This document shows positions 45,222-57,922 of a DNA stretch of 64,000 nt, in pieces (position 1 is the first letter of the stretch; each line of letters opens with the position of its first letter). A program made the translations under genes and the position numbers. The DNA comes from Saccharina japonica (taxonomy: Eukaryota > Sar > Phaeophyceae > Laminariales > Laminariaceae): positions 126,424 to 190,423 of the forward strand of contig MEHQ01002813.1 of NCBI GenBank assembly GCA_008828725.1, written 5' to 3'. The notes under the pieces were generated by a model, which did no database searches, was not told the origin of the DNA, and saw only the letters and a program-made list of their open reading frames with translations.

Positions 45222-46139
45222 TCTTGTTTGTATGTCGCTTAATACAGCACAGTAAATCTCTAGCACTCGCATATAATTGCATTACAGTATGTGACAATTT
45301 GGTGTGCTCGTGCTACAAACCATGAAAAACATTTGTACACTGAACCACATGCATTTTTGTTCCATGGGGTTTATTATTGACATTAAAAAACGCATACCCA
45401 CATATGGTGTGTATGACGAACGGTATGGCACACACAAAGCCATACAGCTAAAATAATCAAGTGTCCACCTTCGGTTTGGTTGTTGATCGCGAAAACAAAC
45501 ACACAATGGTATCAACTCAACGGTAGATTATGTTTGGTGACTGCCATCACTACTTTGTACGCGGACTCGATTGGTTGTGTGAAATAATTCTCTAGTTCCA
45601 ATCATATCCACTAATTTGATGTACCAATGCAAATGCCTGCAAACAATTGTATACCTGGTACACTATATATATGGATTTTCCAATTCAAGTACCTGCAAGC
45701 CTGCAACAATTTGCATGCAATCACTAAACAAGTTCAGGCAGGTGCCTGCGAGGCTCGTGGTAACACATATTCTTGGGCTTGGCACTGGAACAGTATGTGC
45801 AGTATTCTACCGACAGAAACTACATGCTGATTGAGCCTGCCAGTAGAGGCCTACAGTACATTTGACATTGCGTACGCCTAAGAAACACGCTATATCATAT
45901 TGCGGAAACCCATGAAAAACTCCAGAGGGGAAGAGAGTAGACAAGAAAGTGGGTGGGAGACTTGTGCTTTCTTGTGCGTCATTTGATTGTGAGAGCCTAC
46001 TAGCACCCAGTGGCCCAAGGGTAGGATCGACGGAGTACCTAAATATACCAGAGTGTTTTCTGATGTGCCTGCGCGACAACCAGGGCCGATGCAGTTCATT
46101 ACGCTGACTGACTGATTGACTGACTGACTGCCTGACTGA
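45222..46139. other. No gene seen
   Basis: AT-rich with short frames; one TACTGTAG-type octamer near 45852. Short CTGACTGA repeats near 46105-46140. Confidence 0.5.
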
Positions 46140-46194
46140 GTCAGAACTGAAATCTACTTATTGAGGCTGCTAGTGCCCAGTCGTGATATACATG

Positions 46195-46385
46195 CGTCGC
46201 CGAAAACAGCGATTCAGAGTATTTATTAAGACGGTGAACTGAAGTATTTCCAAGAGCACAGCAATTCAGAGTATTTCGAAGCGCAGCGACTTGGAGTATC
46301 TACAAACAGCGACCTCAAGTTCAAAGCGACCTAAAGCAGCCCCAAGCACGGCGACCTAGAATTCTTCAAAGCACAGCGATCTACT
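46195..46385. repeat. Degenerate minisatellite 'cagcga-ttcagagtatt'
   Basis: About six to seven diverged units of some 30 bp, each with 'cagcga' or 'cagcaa' followed by 'ttcagagtatt' or 'cctaaa', for example 'gcacagcaattcagagtatt' and 'gcgcagcgacttggagtatc'. Confidence 0.6.
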
Positions 46386-46783
46386 ATAGAGCATGATCAA
46401 CTACAGCGACAAAATAGTCTTGCCCACCGCACAGCAAGTCGGATGGACTCGCGCAAGTGCGTGTGCAGCTTGCATGAACCAGAGTGCAAGTGTATGCACT
46501 GACATGCAATCGCGTGCAAGTTTGCATGCAGCTGCCATATATATATATTATTACGAGCGAATGCGAGTTTCTAATCTTGACCAAGACTCTCGTGATAGGG
46601 ACCCCTTGCGAGAAAGCGTCGACCGTTTTTTTACTTGATTAAACAGTTGATTCTGTCTGCACTTTTCTGTCGGCACTTTTCCTCAAATTCTCAGATTTTT
46701 ATAAGTCTACTACGTGGTTATCCAACATATTTATCTGTCTACTGTAATTCGTTGCACTCTCACATAAAAAAAGAAGATTTAGT

Positions 46784-47036
46784 AGTACACGGGGATCGAA
46801 ACCATGACCCTTGTGATGAAACGCACCTGTACTTAGTACACGGGGATCGGAACCATGACCCTTGTGATGAAAAGCGCCTGTACTACCTGTTACCCTACGC
46901 GTACAAGTGATGTGAATAATGAGTTTTTATGTACTTCTATAGTAAACGTACTGCAACTCTAACGGCGAAAAACACGTGGTCAACACGGTTTCGAACCCGT
47001 GATCCTAGTCTGCGCCATCATGCGCGTGTACAGCCT
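46784..47036 (-). repeat. tRNA 3'-half-like repeats (three)
   Basis: Two tandem 51-bp units (46784-46834 and 46835-46884) read on the minus strand 'atcacaagggtcatggtttc' then 'gatccccgtgtac', like the anticodon-arm to T-arm part of a tRNA with an extra T in the B box. A third relative on the minus strand, 46975-47036, has 'cacgggttcgaaaccgtg', a good T arm. No 5' half or acceptor pairing was found, so these are not complete tRNA genes. Confidence 0.55.
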
Positions 47037-47039
47037 GAA

Positions 47040-49136
47040 AGGAGGGCAGAGGGGGTTCTCGGGGCACGTCGTTGACGTTTTTTCCTGATGTTTTCCCCAC
47101 CAATGCACACAAGCTGACGACAGTTACTAATATCCTTCTGCGCGAGTTCCTAGCGACAGCTATACTATCTTATATAAAGTGTGGGAGACCCACGATATCG
47201 GCTCAATAAAGTGAAGACGACATATCTGCACCTTTGAAAACCCAAACCCGAACAAGCGTCCAACAGACCTACTGGTACCAGGAGCTATCACTTCGATATT
47301 TTTCGCGAAGCTTGAAGGGTGGATCTGGCAATAATACTTGCAATCTGAGTTGCAGCATGTCTCAGGCACGCAGCCCAAGTTGTGATATGGACAGATACAT
47401 TCGGCCTAGAGTTGAGTATCGCCCTTCGCTTGGATGAATTGTAATTTCTCGAAAATAACAACCGGTGTGACCTTGTGAAAATCATGGCTCACCCATGCCT
47501 ACCTGTGATAACACACCGTGCGGCACCTGCCCCGATCAATTCTCATCGATTAACTAGGTACAAACATACCAGACGAGGAAGGTCCCTTAGTATGTGTGCG
47601 TGCAAAGAATCCGCGTCGCGACTTCACCACGTGTTTCGGTGGAGTTGTTTATTTAGCAACACGATCGGCCGAACGACCCGCCCCCACCAATCACTCAGCA
47701 GTGTTGCACGAGTTCACGTACAACGTACAAGGGGGTGTCGCACATAGGGGCACCATGTATCCAACGGCATACAGTACACCTTGGCTCGATAGGCATGTTA
47801 TAGACACGATTTTCCACTTCAGAAATTTGTGATTCGTCGTGCCTATTTTAGTTTACTTCGCCAAAGGCGGGCCTGTCTAGGCATTCCTGAGACCAACACC
47901 AGCACGTCCATATAGTTCGTCGAGTGGACTCAAACTCTATGGCGCCAGCGGACGTTAACTTGCAAACTCGCTGTTAAAAGTGGCCATAATTCGATTCCGA
48001 TTCATTTGGCACCCTTGCTTGATGTTGGGTACATTTTGGGGAAGGAACTTGCTATCAACATGATCAATAGGCTGCCGGGCGGTGATCGGGTCCGGTCCAG
48101 AAAAACCACAAGCCGGAGGCGAGGTGAAGGCCACTGTCAACGTAGGGCCTGCCGGGGGCAACATTTCAAATATGTATGCGTTAATACACTCGAAATGTGC
48201 GCCTTTCCGGCGGCTTTCGCCCTCAAGTAGGCGTGCATCAGGCTAGCTTGGGATGCAATCCAAAGTGTAAGCAGACAAACGCAGCGTTTCGGTCTTTAAG
48301 ATGCATGTAACTACGTAACGCTATTTGAAACCACTTGTTCCTCTATCGTTTGGAGCCTTTCAAGGCCTGTTTTGTACTTAGAAAAGAGGCAAACAGCAAA
48401 AAAGGCACGTTTGAACTGAAATCCACAATAACGGAAAGGTATTTGTGTCACAAAGCAACTTGGCATGAATGCGACGAACATCATGGCAACAGGTGCCTCA
48501 AGATGTATCGCCTGCGGCGATACGGAGCCAAGACCCCACATTCGTATTCGTCTACGGTAATACATGCTACAGAGCTAAAACAAGTGTACGGCACGCAACA
48601 CCGACGAAATTAGGGCGCCAACGCAACATTTCACCATTTTTTTACCCTGCTCACCCCAGCCACACACTCCACATTTCGCACTTCCCCTCCCCTCCCCTCT
48701 CTCCGACCTGTTTGTTACAGGCTTGACCTATCTGCAACGCCTTCCTGGTTGACCACTCCAACGCGTTCTACCCCTAGGCAGCTGTTCGGCAGACAGGTCA
48801 CTGCTGTGTTGTGGTTTATTGGTATCGCGTGGTGCGTGTGGTACTCGCTAGAGGTAGCCTCCTCGTTGATGGAACATTTGCGCACGGGTTCCGCCCGCAT
48901 TGCTGTAATTAATGTACACAACGGAACACATCCCAAAAAGACGAACCTAAACTGAGTCGTCATCCAAATATTAACCCCAATAGGGCCCATCATGTTGTAT
49001 TGTATGACACGCCGAGCAGCACTGACGGCCCAAGGCGAGGAGAATATTCGTAGAAAACTCATGGAATTTCATGCATGTTGTAGCACGGGAGGAGCAAGTG
49101 ACTTTCGAAACATGAAAATACCAAATATGCTCGAAC
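47040..49136. other. No confident gene
   Basis: Short frames without domain (47475-47747, 47596-47832, 48006-48230, 48715-49062 minus). Holds the second copy of the small repeat seen at 44045 (here 48300-48440). Confidence 0.45.
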
Positions 49137-49138
49137 TA

Positions 49139-50088
49139 CAGGCTGGTTCAAGTATAACGCGGGGAATTCACTCAGTGGCCAATGTCCACGCCGTTTTTGG
49201 GAGTTAGACCCTGAAATTTGACACACGTGTTTTATGCGCCCAACCCGAGACTTTAACGGATGGGTTTTTTTTTTTTTTTTTTTCCGTCAGGTATTGTTTG
49301 TTTTGTAGTTTTTTGGGAAATTTGGGTCTTAAGAGATCCAAAATTTCCGGCAAAAAAAACAAACAAAAAAAATCAATTCGTAAAAGGCTCGGGAAGAGTG
49401 CATAAAACACGTGTGCAACATTTCAGGGTCTATCTCCAAAACACGGCGTGGACATTTGGACTTTTGTACGGTAAAAGTGCAAAAATAAGCGTTTCCTCGT
49501 AATTACTTAGTTTCAGTATATAATCGCTTTTGGGCGTTAAATATGACTTAATATGATCATACGCAGTCAGATCTTCGAATATTTGCGTGAAACTTTGTAC
49601 AAACATGCCTTGGGCCACCTGGAAGCGGCTCGTTCAGAAAAAAAAATGGGGGGAAAACATGTTTTCCTATGGAAACGCCTGACTATTGTTGACCACTTCG
49701 AAGGCCTGTGATTGGCCGGGCCACATTTTCAGCGGTAGCGCCAGTTCTAGGTCCTTGAACAGAAAACTGGCGACGTCACCCTTTTCCACTGTTCATGGCG
49801 GTCAGTATGATACCAAATACACACTGGACCAAACTTTCCGCAGCCCCTTCAAATCAACACAATATTTTCCTGCGGGAAGAAATCATTATATTTCCTGCGA
49901 CACCCGGCTCCCGTTTCGTACATTCTCCAAAGCCTACGATACAACGCCATTTTTTTAATTAATTCATACTAATTCAAGTCATTAATTAGTTTTCACCTTC
50001 GAAGGACACGATATGTGACATTGGAGTTGCTATTGCATGCGGCATTCGTCGCTGACAGAATTTCCCGCGTTATACTTGAACCCGCTCG
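49139..50088 (-). mobile_element. Tc1/mariner-like TIR element, copy 2 (950 bp)
   Basis: Inverted relative to copy 1: blocks 'gtccacgccg', 'cctcgtaattactta', 'gcgtgaaactttgtacaaac' and 'ctagaactgg' or their complements occur in reverse order. TA at 49137-49138 and 50089-50090. The right end (near 50050-50088) is more diverged than the left. About 200 bp longer than copy 1 through extra sequence near 49830-50000. No transposase. Confidence 0.8.
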
Positions 50089-50398
50089 TACACGGTTGGA
50101 AAGGGCCTACGGCTCACTTGCGTTTCAAAATTGTGAAGTGCGAAGATAACAGGTAAAATCGTGCGTATTAATCGAGAAACTAGTGTTATGGCACTGTGCT
50201 TCAATGCAAGTTCCCCACCTGAAAGCGAGGAAATACAGCGGTCGGCGCACCACAGCTCCTTTATTCTACAAAGGTACCGTTACTCCAAATACAGTATTGG
50301 ACGAATGGAGCCTAGCTCATCCGCTTAGAACCTTCCATCTTCCCGGAAAGCTAACCGTTTGCATGAACCATGACCGCGACGCGACCCTTGTTGCACAG
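50089..50398. other. Spacer or intron ahead of the MYND gene
   Basis: An open frame starts at 50183, but its first 70 residues look less coding-like than what follows the CAG at 50398, so I treat it as intron or leader. Confidence 0.35.
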
Positions 50399-52429
50399 GA
50401 GCGACTGTGCGAGAAGCTCTGCGCCAGAGAAGAGGAGGATACTGCCGTCGCTCATCATAGTGCGATGAACATGTCGACTGAAGACAAGTGGCCACCATTG
50501 CACAAACATTGGGATTCTGTGGTAGACAGCGGTCTCATGTGGCCCGGCGAATACCAAAGTGCCGTGGATACGTGTGGGGACCCCCACCAGCCATGGGGCG
50601 TGAATCCCAACTACTTCGAGTGCTGCACCGGCACGCCGTATGCAGACAACACACGCGCCTCGGTGTTCTTGTTAGTGACATCGGACGCATCGCCGGTCAA
50701 GATTGCACTGGATCTGAGGGAGAGGGCGCCACTCCGACGGATGGCGCTTCAGATACAGGCGGGCAATGAACTTAAGCGAGGGGCTCTGGTATATCGTTCA
50801 TCTAGTTTGCACGGGAGCAACGTGCCTTTGTCACCGCATCATAACGCAAAACTCTTCATTGCCAGCGGCACGAGCATACGTTGGATTTTGGCGTGCCAGG
50901 TTTAAAGCTATAACTCCGCCAGATACTTTAGCCCGACTACAACCAAGTAGAAGTAGTGCCAGGCGATAACTGCAGTTTCACTGCGGGGTACCAGACCAGA
51001 TACTACATACATAATAGGCGGACTCCCAGAGAGCATCATCCGCAAATCTATTTTCCTTTTCACGACCGTACACACCGTGCCAGTTTGGGCGTACAGGTCG
51101 CACAGGTTTGATGGCTATTGAGCTCTGCGCAGATTCTTCCATCCGGGGAGCAACTTGTCTTTAATAAATTCGAAACTGTAGAGCTAGGTGGCAGGAGATC
51201 AGGTACCCCAGCTCGGGGCACACTTGGTGTTTTTCCTTTTCAGAATATCACCTTCGTGGTTATGCCAGCACAGTGGACTTACTCAATGTATTTCATGGTA
51301 TTCTTGCAGGAGGGCGAGGGCGACGTGGGCGACAACGTTCTTGTCAAACATGGTAGTTCTATCCTGTTCTCCGTTCATCAAGTGGTCCACAACAGGGTTG
51401 GCGAGCCCGTGTGCGTCGTCACCACGTTCTCGCCTAAGGTGCTCGCACCACTGGCAATTGAAGGGGCAGCTTCCGTCGTGGGAAGCTGCGCTATCGTTCC
51501 TCATGGGCGATTCGAAAGTACCATTCAGACGAAGCTTGGCCCTAAACGCCTGGTGCGCGTCGTGGGCATCAACAAGGACGACGTCGACTCCTCGGGTCTC
51601 GCGGCGCACTTCACCATCGAGGACGACACCGCCGTTGCGTATCAGCCTTGCCCCACGGACGGTAAGACTCTGGCAGATCACGTGATTGCTAGGGCCGTCT
51701 TATCGTTCTACGACGGGGGAATGGAGTATAACGCCAGCCCTACGATAGAGTCCATCATGGCCCGCAGGGACTACCATGGCCACGACCTGACGCTGTGCCT
51801 TTTCGACGCCGTTGAAGAGTGGTTCCGGCATGAGTGGACCCTCGACATGGAGGGCCCGCGCATACTACAGGCGATGCAGCTAACACACGCCATTGAGGAC
51901 GTAGTTCCTATGCCGGGGGATGGGGGTGGCAGAAGAGACGGTGGGACGGGGGCGTGCCACGGGCTGACTGCCGTTACGGGCAAGCAGCTCCTGTATGAAA
52001 CCTTGCATTTCCGGGTACGCATACTACAGGCGACGCAACTAACGAACGCCATCGTGGACGGAGTTCCTATGCCGGGGGATGGGGGTGGCAGAAGAAACGG
52101 TGGGACGGGGGCGTGCCACGGGCTGACTGCCGTTACGGACAAGCAGCTCCTGTATGAAACCTTGGGTTTCCTGGTCAACTCGCCTGTACAGGACACCGTA
52201 GCTAACACAATGTCTGGAAACCACCCCAAGGATGACGAGGGCATGAAGATATACGCGCCGGCCGAAGACCGGCTAAGGGATTTCTGGAAGTCGGAACCGA
52301 TAGCACGGGCTGCCTTCGGCCTCGGCTGGCGTTCATGCGACTACTGCCTTGTGACCGAGAGCAAGACGATCAAGCTGAAGCTCTGCACGGGGTGTCTGTG
52401 CGACTCCTACTTTGCGGGGCGCTACTGCA
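50399..52429 (+). CDS. MYND zinc-finger protein, partial (3' exons not found)
   Basis: Exon a (50399-50788) follows an acceptor (ttgcacag) and contains DKWPPLHKHWDSVVDSGLMW. Exon b (51310-52429) follows the acceptor ttcttgcag; the two join in phase 0 across an intron beginning GTATAT. Exon b ends at another GTATAT donor in the middle of a MYND finger: CDYC at 52336-52347, CTGC at 52384-52395, then YFAGRYC. The remaining zinc ligands (usually H and C) must lie in a later exon that I could not find before the window thins out. Two 53-residue units (genomic period 159 bp, from 51859 and 52018; RILQAMQLTHAI, MPGDGGGRR, TGKQLLYETL) are tandem duplicates. MYND domains bind proline-rich partners; the role here is unknown. 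The 5' end is also uncertain. Confidence 0.75.
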
Positions 52430-53744
52430 GGTATATATGATGGGGGCATGGGAAATGTTTAGGAAACACCAACCCACTGTAACATGCGCTATCCCACGGC
52501 GGACTAATTGGGTAAAATTATCTCAAAAAGTAAACACCACACCAGTAGCATTTTATAACATATTAATGCATTAGATACCATATATGATACGTGTTATATA
52601 TGTTCAGTAGCGATGCGTTACTACTGTCCAAATAGAGACAGCTGACCTGGGTAGGTAACGGTTACGACCGGGAAACGCTGCTGCGGAAAAAATTGTTGGC
52701 CCCTCTCTCACCTTGAAGCTTGCAGTAACAGCGTTAGCAAAGGCGGTTTGTCCAACCGCGGACGACTCTCGTATCGTTTGGATAAACCAGAGACTAGTCC
52801 ATAAGGTGCCAACCGTGCACTCCCCCCCACCCCCCAATATCCACCGCAACAAGAATCGATCGAAACGTCAAGCGGGTGATAGTCTATAAATGTATTCCGA
52901 GAGAAACAATGAGGCAGGGTGTGTGGACAATCGGTTATTGGAAGGGCAAAGTACAGTGTAGCAGTGCTGATATTTTGAAGTGCCTGGCGACGCCACGATA
53001 ATATAGTTCAAGAGAAAGTGCGTCGAACTCTTGTACGACGATATTAGTTTGCATGGAGAACATTAGACAGGGAGGGAAAACGCGAAGTACGCGAAACAGC
53101 TAGAAACAGCAAATATAAACTCAGCTAAAATAGTACTACAGTAGGATGCCCTTATACGACAACCGATACGGTAATTTGAGAAGAACTGGGGATGTACCTA
53201 CTTACACTTCATATGGACGCGAGAGAGTTGAAAATGCGACCCCTCCTACGGTAGGTAGGCGTTGCAGCTTCAGTTAGTTTTTACCTTCTGAGGCAATATT
53301 TGTCACTGAATGCTGTCACTGGGACCGGTTGAGCTCCTCAAGTGAGCAACTACCGGGTATCATAGTACGATATTTTTACTAGTTTAGTGTTTATGAGACT
53401 AGCGCATAGTAAGTTTGGTCGGCTAGCGGTAACACTATTTGTCCAAGTTAAGTTTCGTGTGTGATATTATATGATGATATGATGATATTGATGTTATATT
53501 GAGATCCTCGTGTTAGGAGCTCAGACAGTAAGAGGTCACACACGAAATTGCAGGTTCAGCGTTTTCGCGTAGTCCACTGGGCCGTGTAAATACGTTTTTG
53601 TTCCAACGACTACTCTCAATATCCCGTGCATCTCAAACTTCCCTGCCCTTCCTACCTTCCGTGTTAATGCCCGTCTTCCCCTTATTTGTGCCCTTCCTTT
53701 CACTCCTGACTTGCACCCCCCAAACTTCTCCATAGACAGCTCTT
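52430..53744. other. No confident gene
   Basis: Expected location of the rest of the MYND gene, but no further finger or known domain is seen. A minus-strand frame at 52604-52852 is unrecognised. AT-rich after 52900. Confidence 0.4.
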
Positions 53745-53759
53745 ATGGTTTTCTTTCTC

Positions 53760-54853
53760 TGGTGTCTTTCCATACGTAATCGACTACGGCATCCCACCTT
53801 TCTCCGGGTCGCCTATGGTTTATTTCTTCAACAAAGAAACAGGTATACCAGTAGTCGAGCGAAAGAGGAAGAAGTTGCACAGATGTGCCCTTGTGACAAA
53901 CGAAACGGGAGTGAAGCTTACATTGGATGATAGTGTGAAATGTACAAGGAGGAACGGGATGTGTTGGAGTATATGATGCATACGGAAGAGTGTGACATGG
54001 AGAACTTTAGCATACGATATGATAGCGAGAAAAACTATCACGTTCCAAGGAGATGCACAACAGCCGAGTTTCCTAATTGAGAGTTGTCTTTCCGATGAGA
54101 ATGGTATTCGACAATATTGGGTTTTGTATTGGAAGGGATGTAACCCCCTCACAGTCAAAATTTACACTGTAAACTATTGACATTTGCGACAGCCATCAAC
54201 GACTAAATATCGAAATCGGCATCGGCAGTCTCAACATATCGAAGATCCAAGAAAATCGGGATTGTTGGGCGAGGTACCTCGCCCGTGAATACCAATTCCC
54301 TTATATCCTCCGTTTTACTACTGTAGACTGTCAAGACTGATGTCGATATTTTTCGTGGATCGATATCTACCTTCCAGTAACATACACTGGTAGGTTAAAT
54401 TTTGATTTTGAGCGAAATACAACTCTTGAACAACAACAAACTACTAATTTGGACTATCATTCTCATCGGAAAGGCAATTCTCAGTTAGAAAAATCGGCTG
54501 TTATATGGTCACAAAAGGTGAAACAGGAAGGGGATACGATCAGAAAAACGTTCGTATGTAATACCAGGCATTCGGAAAGAAACGTACGCAGCGCCCAAAT
54601 ATTGGATGTACCCCTATTTGGAGTAGAAACGGTTCTCCGTATCGAAAGGAGAGCGTGGTCATTGATCAAACGGCTAAGGCAAGCAACCAGTGAGTACGTC
54701 CCTCGGCCCATATTTTTCTCTCAACCTCTCCCACGCGATATATCTGTAATAACCTCTTTCGGACTCCTTTTAAGGGATAGCGATAAATACAACGACAACT
54801 TTGGCGCTAGCAACCGTTTACGAGGGGAGTCGGCGCCCAGCAGTACCGGGTAG
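53760..54853 (+). pseudogene. Unrecognised coding-like stretches, decayed
   Basis: Several separate open stretches with AT-rich coding-like composition, unlike the GC-rich host genes. One, near 53770-53970, reads PMVYFFNKETGIPVVERKRK. The longest clean frame is 54449-54853 (134 aa, starts MDYHSHRKGNSQLEKSAVIW, ends RLRGESAPSSTG). I recognise no family. The region looks broken in a few places. Origin could be a host gene, a transposon or an old virus-derived insertion; I cannot tell which. Confidence 0.3.
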
Positions 54854-55917
54854 GACCATGTTGCTCCCGTACCGTAGGACTCCTTGCGTTGTGACTCGAA
54901 TACCAATGCGTATTGTCCCCCCTCGCGCTTGGTGCTAGCAATGTCTGCCTGGTCAGTGAAAACCCGACATGCTCCGCCCCGGCATTGTAGGGATGCGAGA
55001 GTCTATGGTCACACGACTACGGCCATGCATTAAAATGAAATACAACCCCCCCCACCCCCCGCCCTCACTCTCTCGCTGTTCTCGTGCGATGGACAGCAAA
55101 CGCTGTCAGAAGAAGGACCGCCCCAGGCACGAGCTAAGTTGCGGTAAGACGAGAATCGAGATGATGGCGGACTACCATGCCTTCTGCGATAGCAACCCCA
55201 GGTCTTGAAGCGGTGCCACCGAGGGGGCTCCAAATGGTATTCGAAATTAGTTGAACTGACTAATGTGTTGACTAAAGACCATTTGTTGGCCCTACCTCTA
55301 ACTCGAACTTCATAGACCTGTCATGAGCTCTCATGAGTTGACCCATCGGCCCTAGGGGGGTTATGAGCTTGCGTATTGAGCCCCCATGAGCGCTCATATA
55401 TGTTTGGATGCTCATGAGACAACTCGTGAAGGTTTTTCAGAATATATGTGAGCGCAAAAGAGGGTACCCTGGCGGGATAGAGTATTATATACCTCTCCGT
55501 GAAAAGAGAACGAGGAAGAAGCTGCGCACGTGCAACATGTTGTAGCTGCGAGGCTGGAGTATTTTGAATGGGGTGACTCTGGCGCAGTCGCCGCATGAGA
55601 TAAATCAGGATGCTGAAACAGGCACGCAAACGATTGCGAACATAGGAGGAATTGCACTGCGTTCGTGAACGGTCCAATGAGTACGCATGCGTAAAAACTC
55701 TTGCCTGTACGGTCGTAGCCACCGGCCCAAGTGGGCGAGAGAACGAGAAGGGAACCTGAACCTGAACGGTAGCAGCCGCCTGCCCAAGGGCGCCGGCAGT
55801 TTGTACTGCCTAGTCGGCGGAAGCGCCGCGCCCGTAGGCAGGTAACGACAAAGGGGTTATCGCCTCTGGGGAGTACAGCGAAGAGGTAGAACTTTTTGCT
55901 GATTTTGTTTCTGAATA
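54854..55917. repeat. No confident gene; CTCATGAG palindrome cluster
   Basis: At 55315-55435 the palindrome CTCATGAG and relatives (TCATGAGCTCTCATGA, ATGAGCGCTCAT, GCTCATGAG) occur about five times. Otherwise only short frames. Confidence 0.4.
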
Positions 55918-56116
55918 ATCGGGCTCCCTAACCCAAATTGGTCGGACTTTTATTCTTGTGTTGCCATATTTTCCATAGTATACCTAGCTCATGGGATAGT
56001 TAGTCGGGTAGCACTTTTGGATTCTTGCAAAATCGGTTTTCGGGCGAAGTATGGGGCTCCTCAAGTGAGGAGCTCAGAAACATCACGGTGCACCTCTATC
56101 GTAGCATTCGTCAGAA
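55918..56116 (-). mobile_element. MITE of family M, partial copy M6
   Basis: Read on the minus strand it has the M blocks in order: 'ctacgatagaggtgcacc', 'gagctcctcacttgaggagc', 'gtgctacccga', 'atatggcaacacaag' and 'gggttagggagcc'. The left boundary on the plus strand is uncertain. A frame at 56025-56255 overlaps it and is not called. Confidence 0.6.
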
Positions 56117-57811
56117 GTCCAAGCCATTAGTTGAGGATCGGAGAACATACTTCACTGGGGCACCGCCCGAAGAAGGCGAGGGGGAGAGAGAAGTCCAGCA
56201 TCATTACACTCAGTTAGGCTCGAAACGTTTCGTTCTTGGAATTGGTTATAGCTGATTTGGTTTTTCGTGTTCAGCTTTCAGATTGGCATGTGCGTGCCCG
56301 ATTTCAAGTGATATACTTTCAGGGAAGATGGATATGAAACTTAGCTACAGTAGTCCCCTACAGTGGCAGTCTTGTAGGCGTACTACAGGAACATATATCT
56401 ATCACTCTACACAGTAGTGTGCATTCCTTCACCTAGGATTCTGCCGCTGGGCATAGCATTCGTTCGCGTTGAGTATACGGCTACACCACGTTAGGAAGCA
56501 GACATGTTGTCTGGAAAAACATACGAATGCAATCAAGTCACGACCACAGTTTGATATTCCGGTAGTGTATTGCCTGGAGTTGATTACGTACGGGAGAAAA
56601 TGCAATTTATCAGCTTGTACCTCGTGTTGGTCTCGCCCGACAGGGCAAATGTACATAATAGGCCATGCGACCACTCGTATGTAGTGGTGTTTGGACGGCG
56701 TATGGAAGTATGCTATGTCGCCATTTCACCACGGATTTCCACCAACAACAGGGGCCAGGTCTGCTGCTGGTTCGGAACTACTACTAACTCCTACTACCGC
56801 TGATCAAGTCCACGGTAGGGAAGTCACATGTAGGACCCCCATTCAAATATGTCAGTGGGTCAGAGTCACTCCAGAGAGTGGCTACCCTCATGTTTTTGCG
56901 ATCTAAACCTACTGTACTTTTCGGTTCCGCGTTGTGCATTGCCATGGTATGTGTTGTTACTCTGCTCCACGTTATACTCGTCTGTTTGTGGGTGGGGTAC
57001 AGAGCTACTCGCGCGAGTGGCTTCCACGCGGAAATGGAAATGGGCCACCTTCCCTACTCCATCCTTGGTCGACTCGCGCCCTACACTCTGCCACGCGCTA
57101 TACGGCAACCCCTGCCATCGAAGTCGGTGGAAACAGAACCCGAAAACAGGGAACGGACGTATTCGTCAAGAGGCTATTGCCCTGTCTCAAAACACCTACC
57201 CTGGTGCTGCATTCCGTACGGTAGCGAGAGCACAACAATAAACGGCTCACCTCCACTGGGATTTTGTCGTTAGAAGCCGGGATGGTTTTGAGCTATACAT
57301 CACAACCATTGTCTTTCATACGGCACATATTCGAACTTGTCCCCCCTTAGTCGCTCGTACGCATTTACGTCTGGCCTGGACAGGTTGTCGGCCTCTGGGT
57401 TTTCTTCGATCTGATCCCACTGCAGTGTATACTCAAAACCGTTCCAACAACTGGAGTCTCAGTACCGGAAGTTCGTTTCCTAAGTGCGCAGGTACCGGGC
57501 AACCGCTACGGTATTGACAAGAACGCGATATATGAAACAGGATTATCAACTACCGAAACCAAGATCGACCAACAAGCAATACATTCGGGCCCAAGCTAAA
57601 CCAAGGCACCGCGAAGGGACTTTGTCTTAATCTACGTGAGTGGGGCCCCTTACGTGGTAGGCGGAACTTTGGTGGGATCGGGGTCACGACCAATGGGCCA
57701 AGGCATGTGTTTGCACATGCTCTTCATCCATCGTGCGTAACATACCAGCCTGAACTTTGGTGGCTCGACTCCCAAAGGTACAGTATATGTCTACTGTAGT
57801 ATTGATGCCAC
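56117..57811. other. No confident gene
   Basis: Two overlapping plus-strand frames at 56849-57273 (about 130 aa each) have coding-like stretches but conflict in frame and show no domain. Three TACTGTAG-type octamers (56345, 56375 region and 57790). Confidence 0.4.
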
Positions 57812-57921
57812 GTGGAGTAGGGTGTACCGAAATATCTGCCACCGTGTGCCACGGGACAGCACCTCAGTGGAGTAGGGTGTACCGAAATATCTGCCACCGT
57901 GTGCCACGGGACAGCACCTCA
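57812..57921. repeat. 55-bp tandem duplication, two copies
   Basis: Two copies, apparently identical, of a 55-bp unit starting 'gtggagtagggtgtaccgaa' (57812-57866 and 57867-57921), directly against the left end of MITE M4. Confidence 0.85.
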
Positions 57922-57922
57922 T

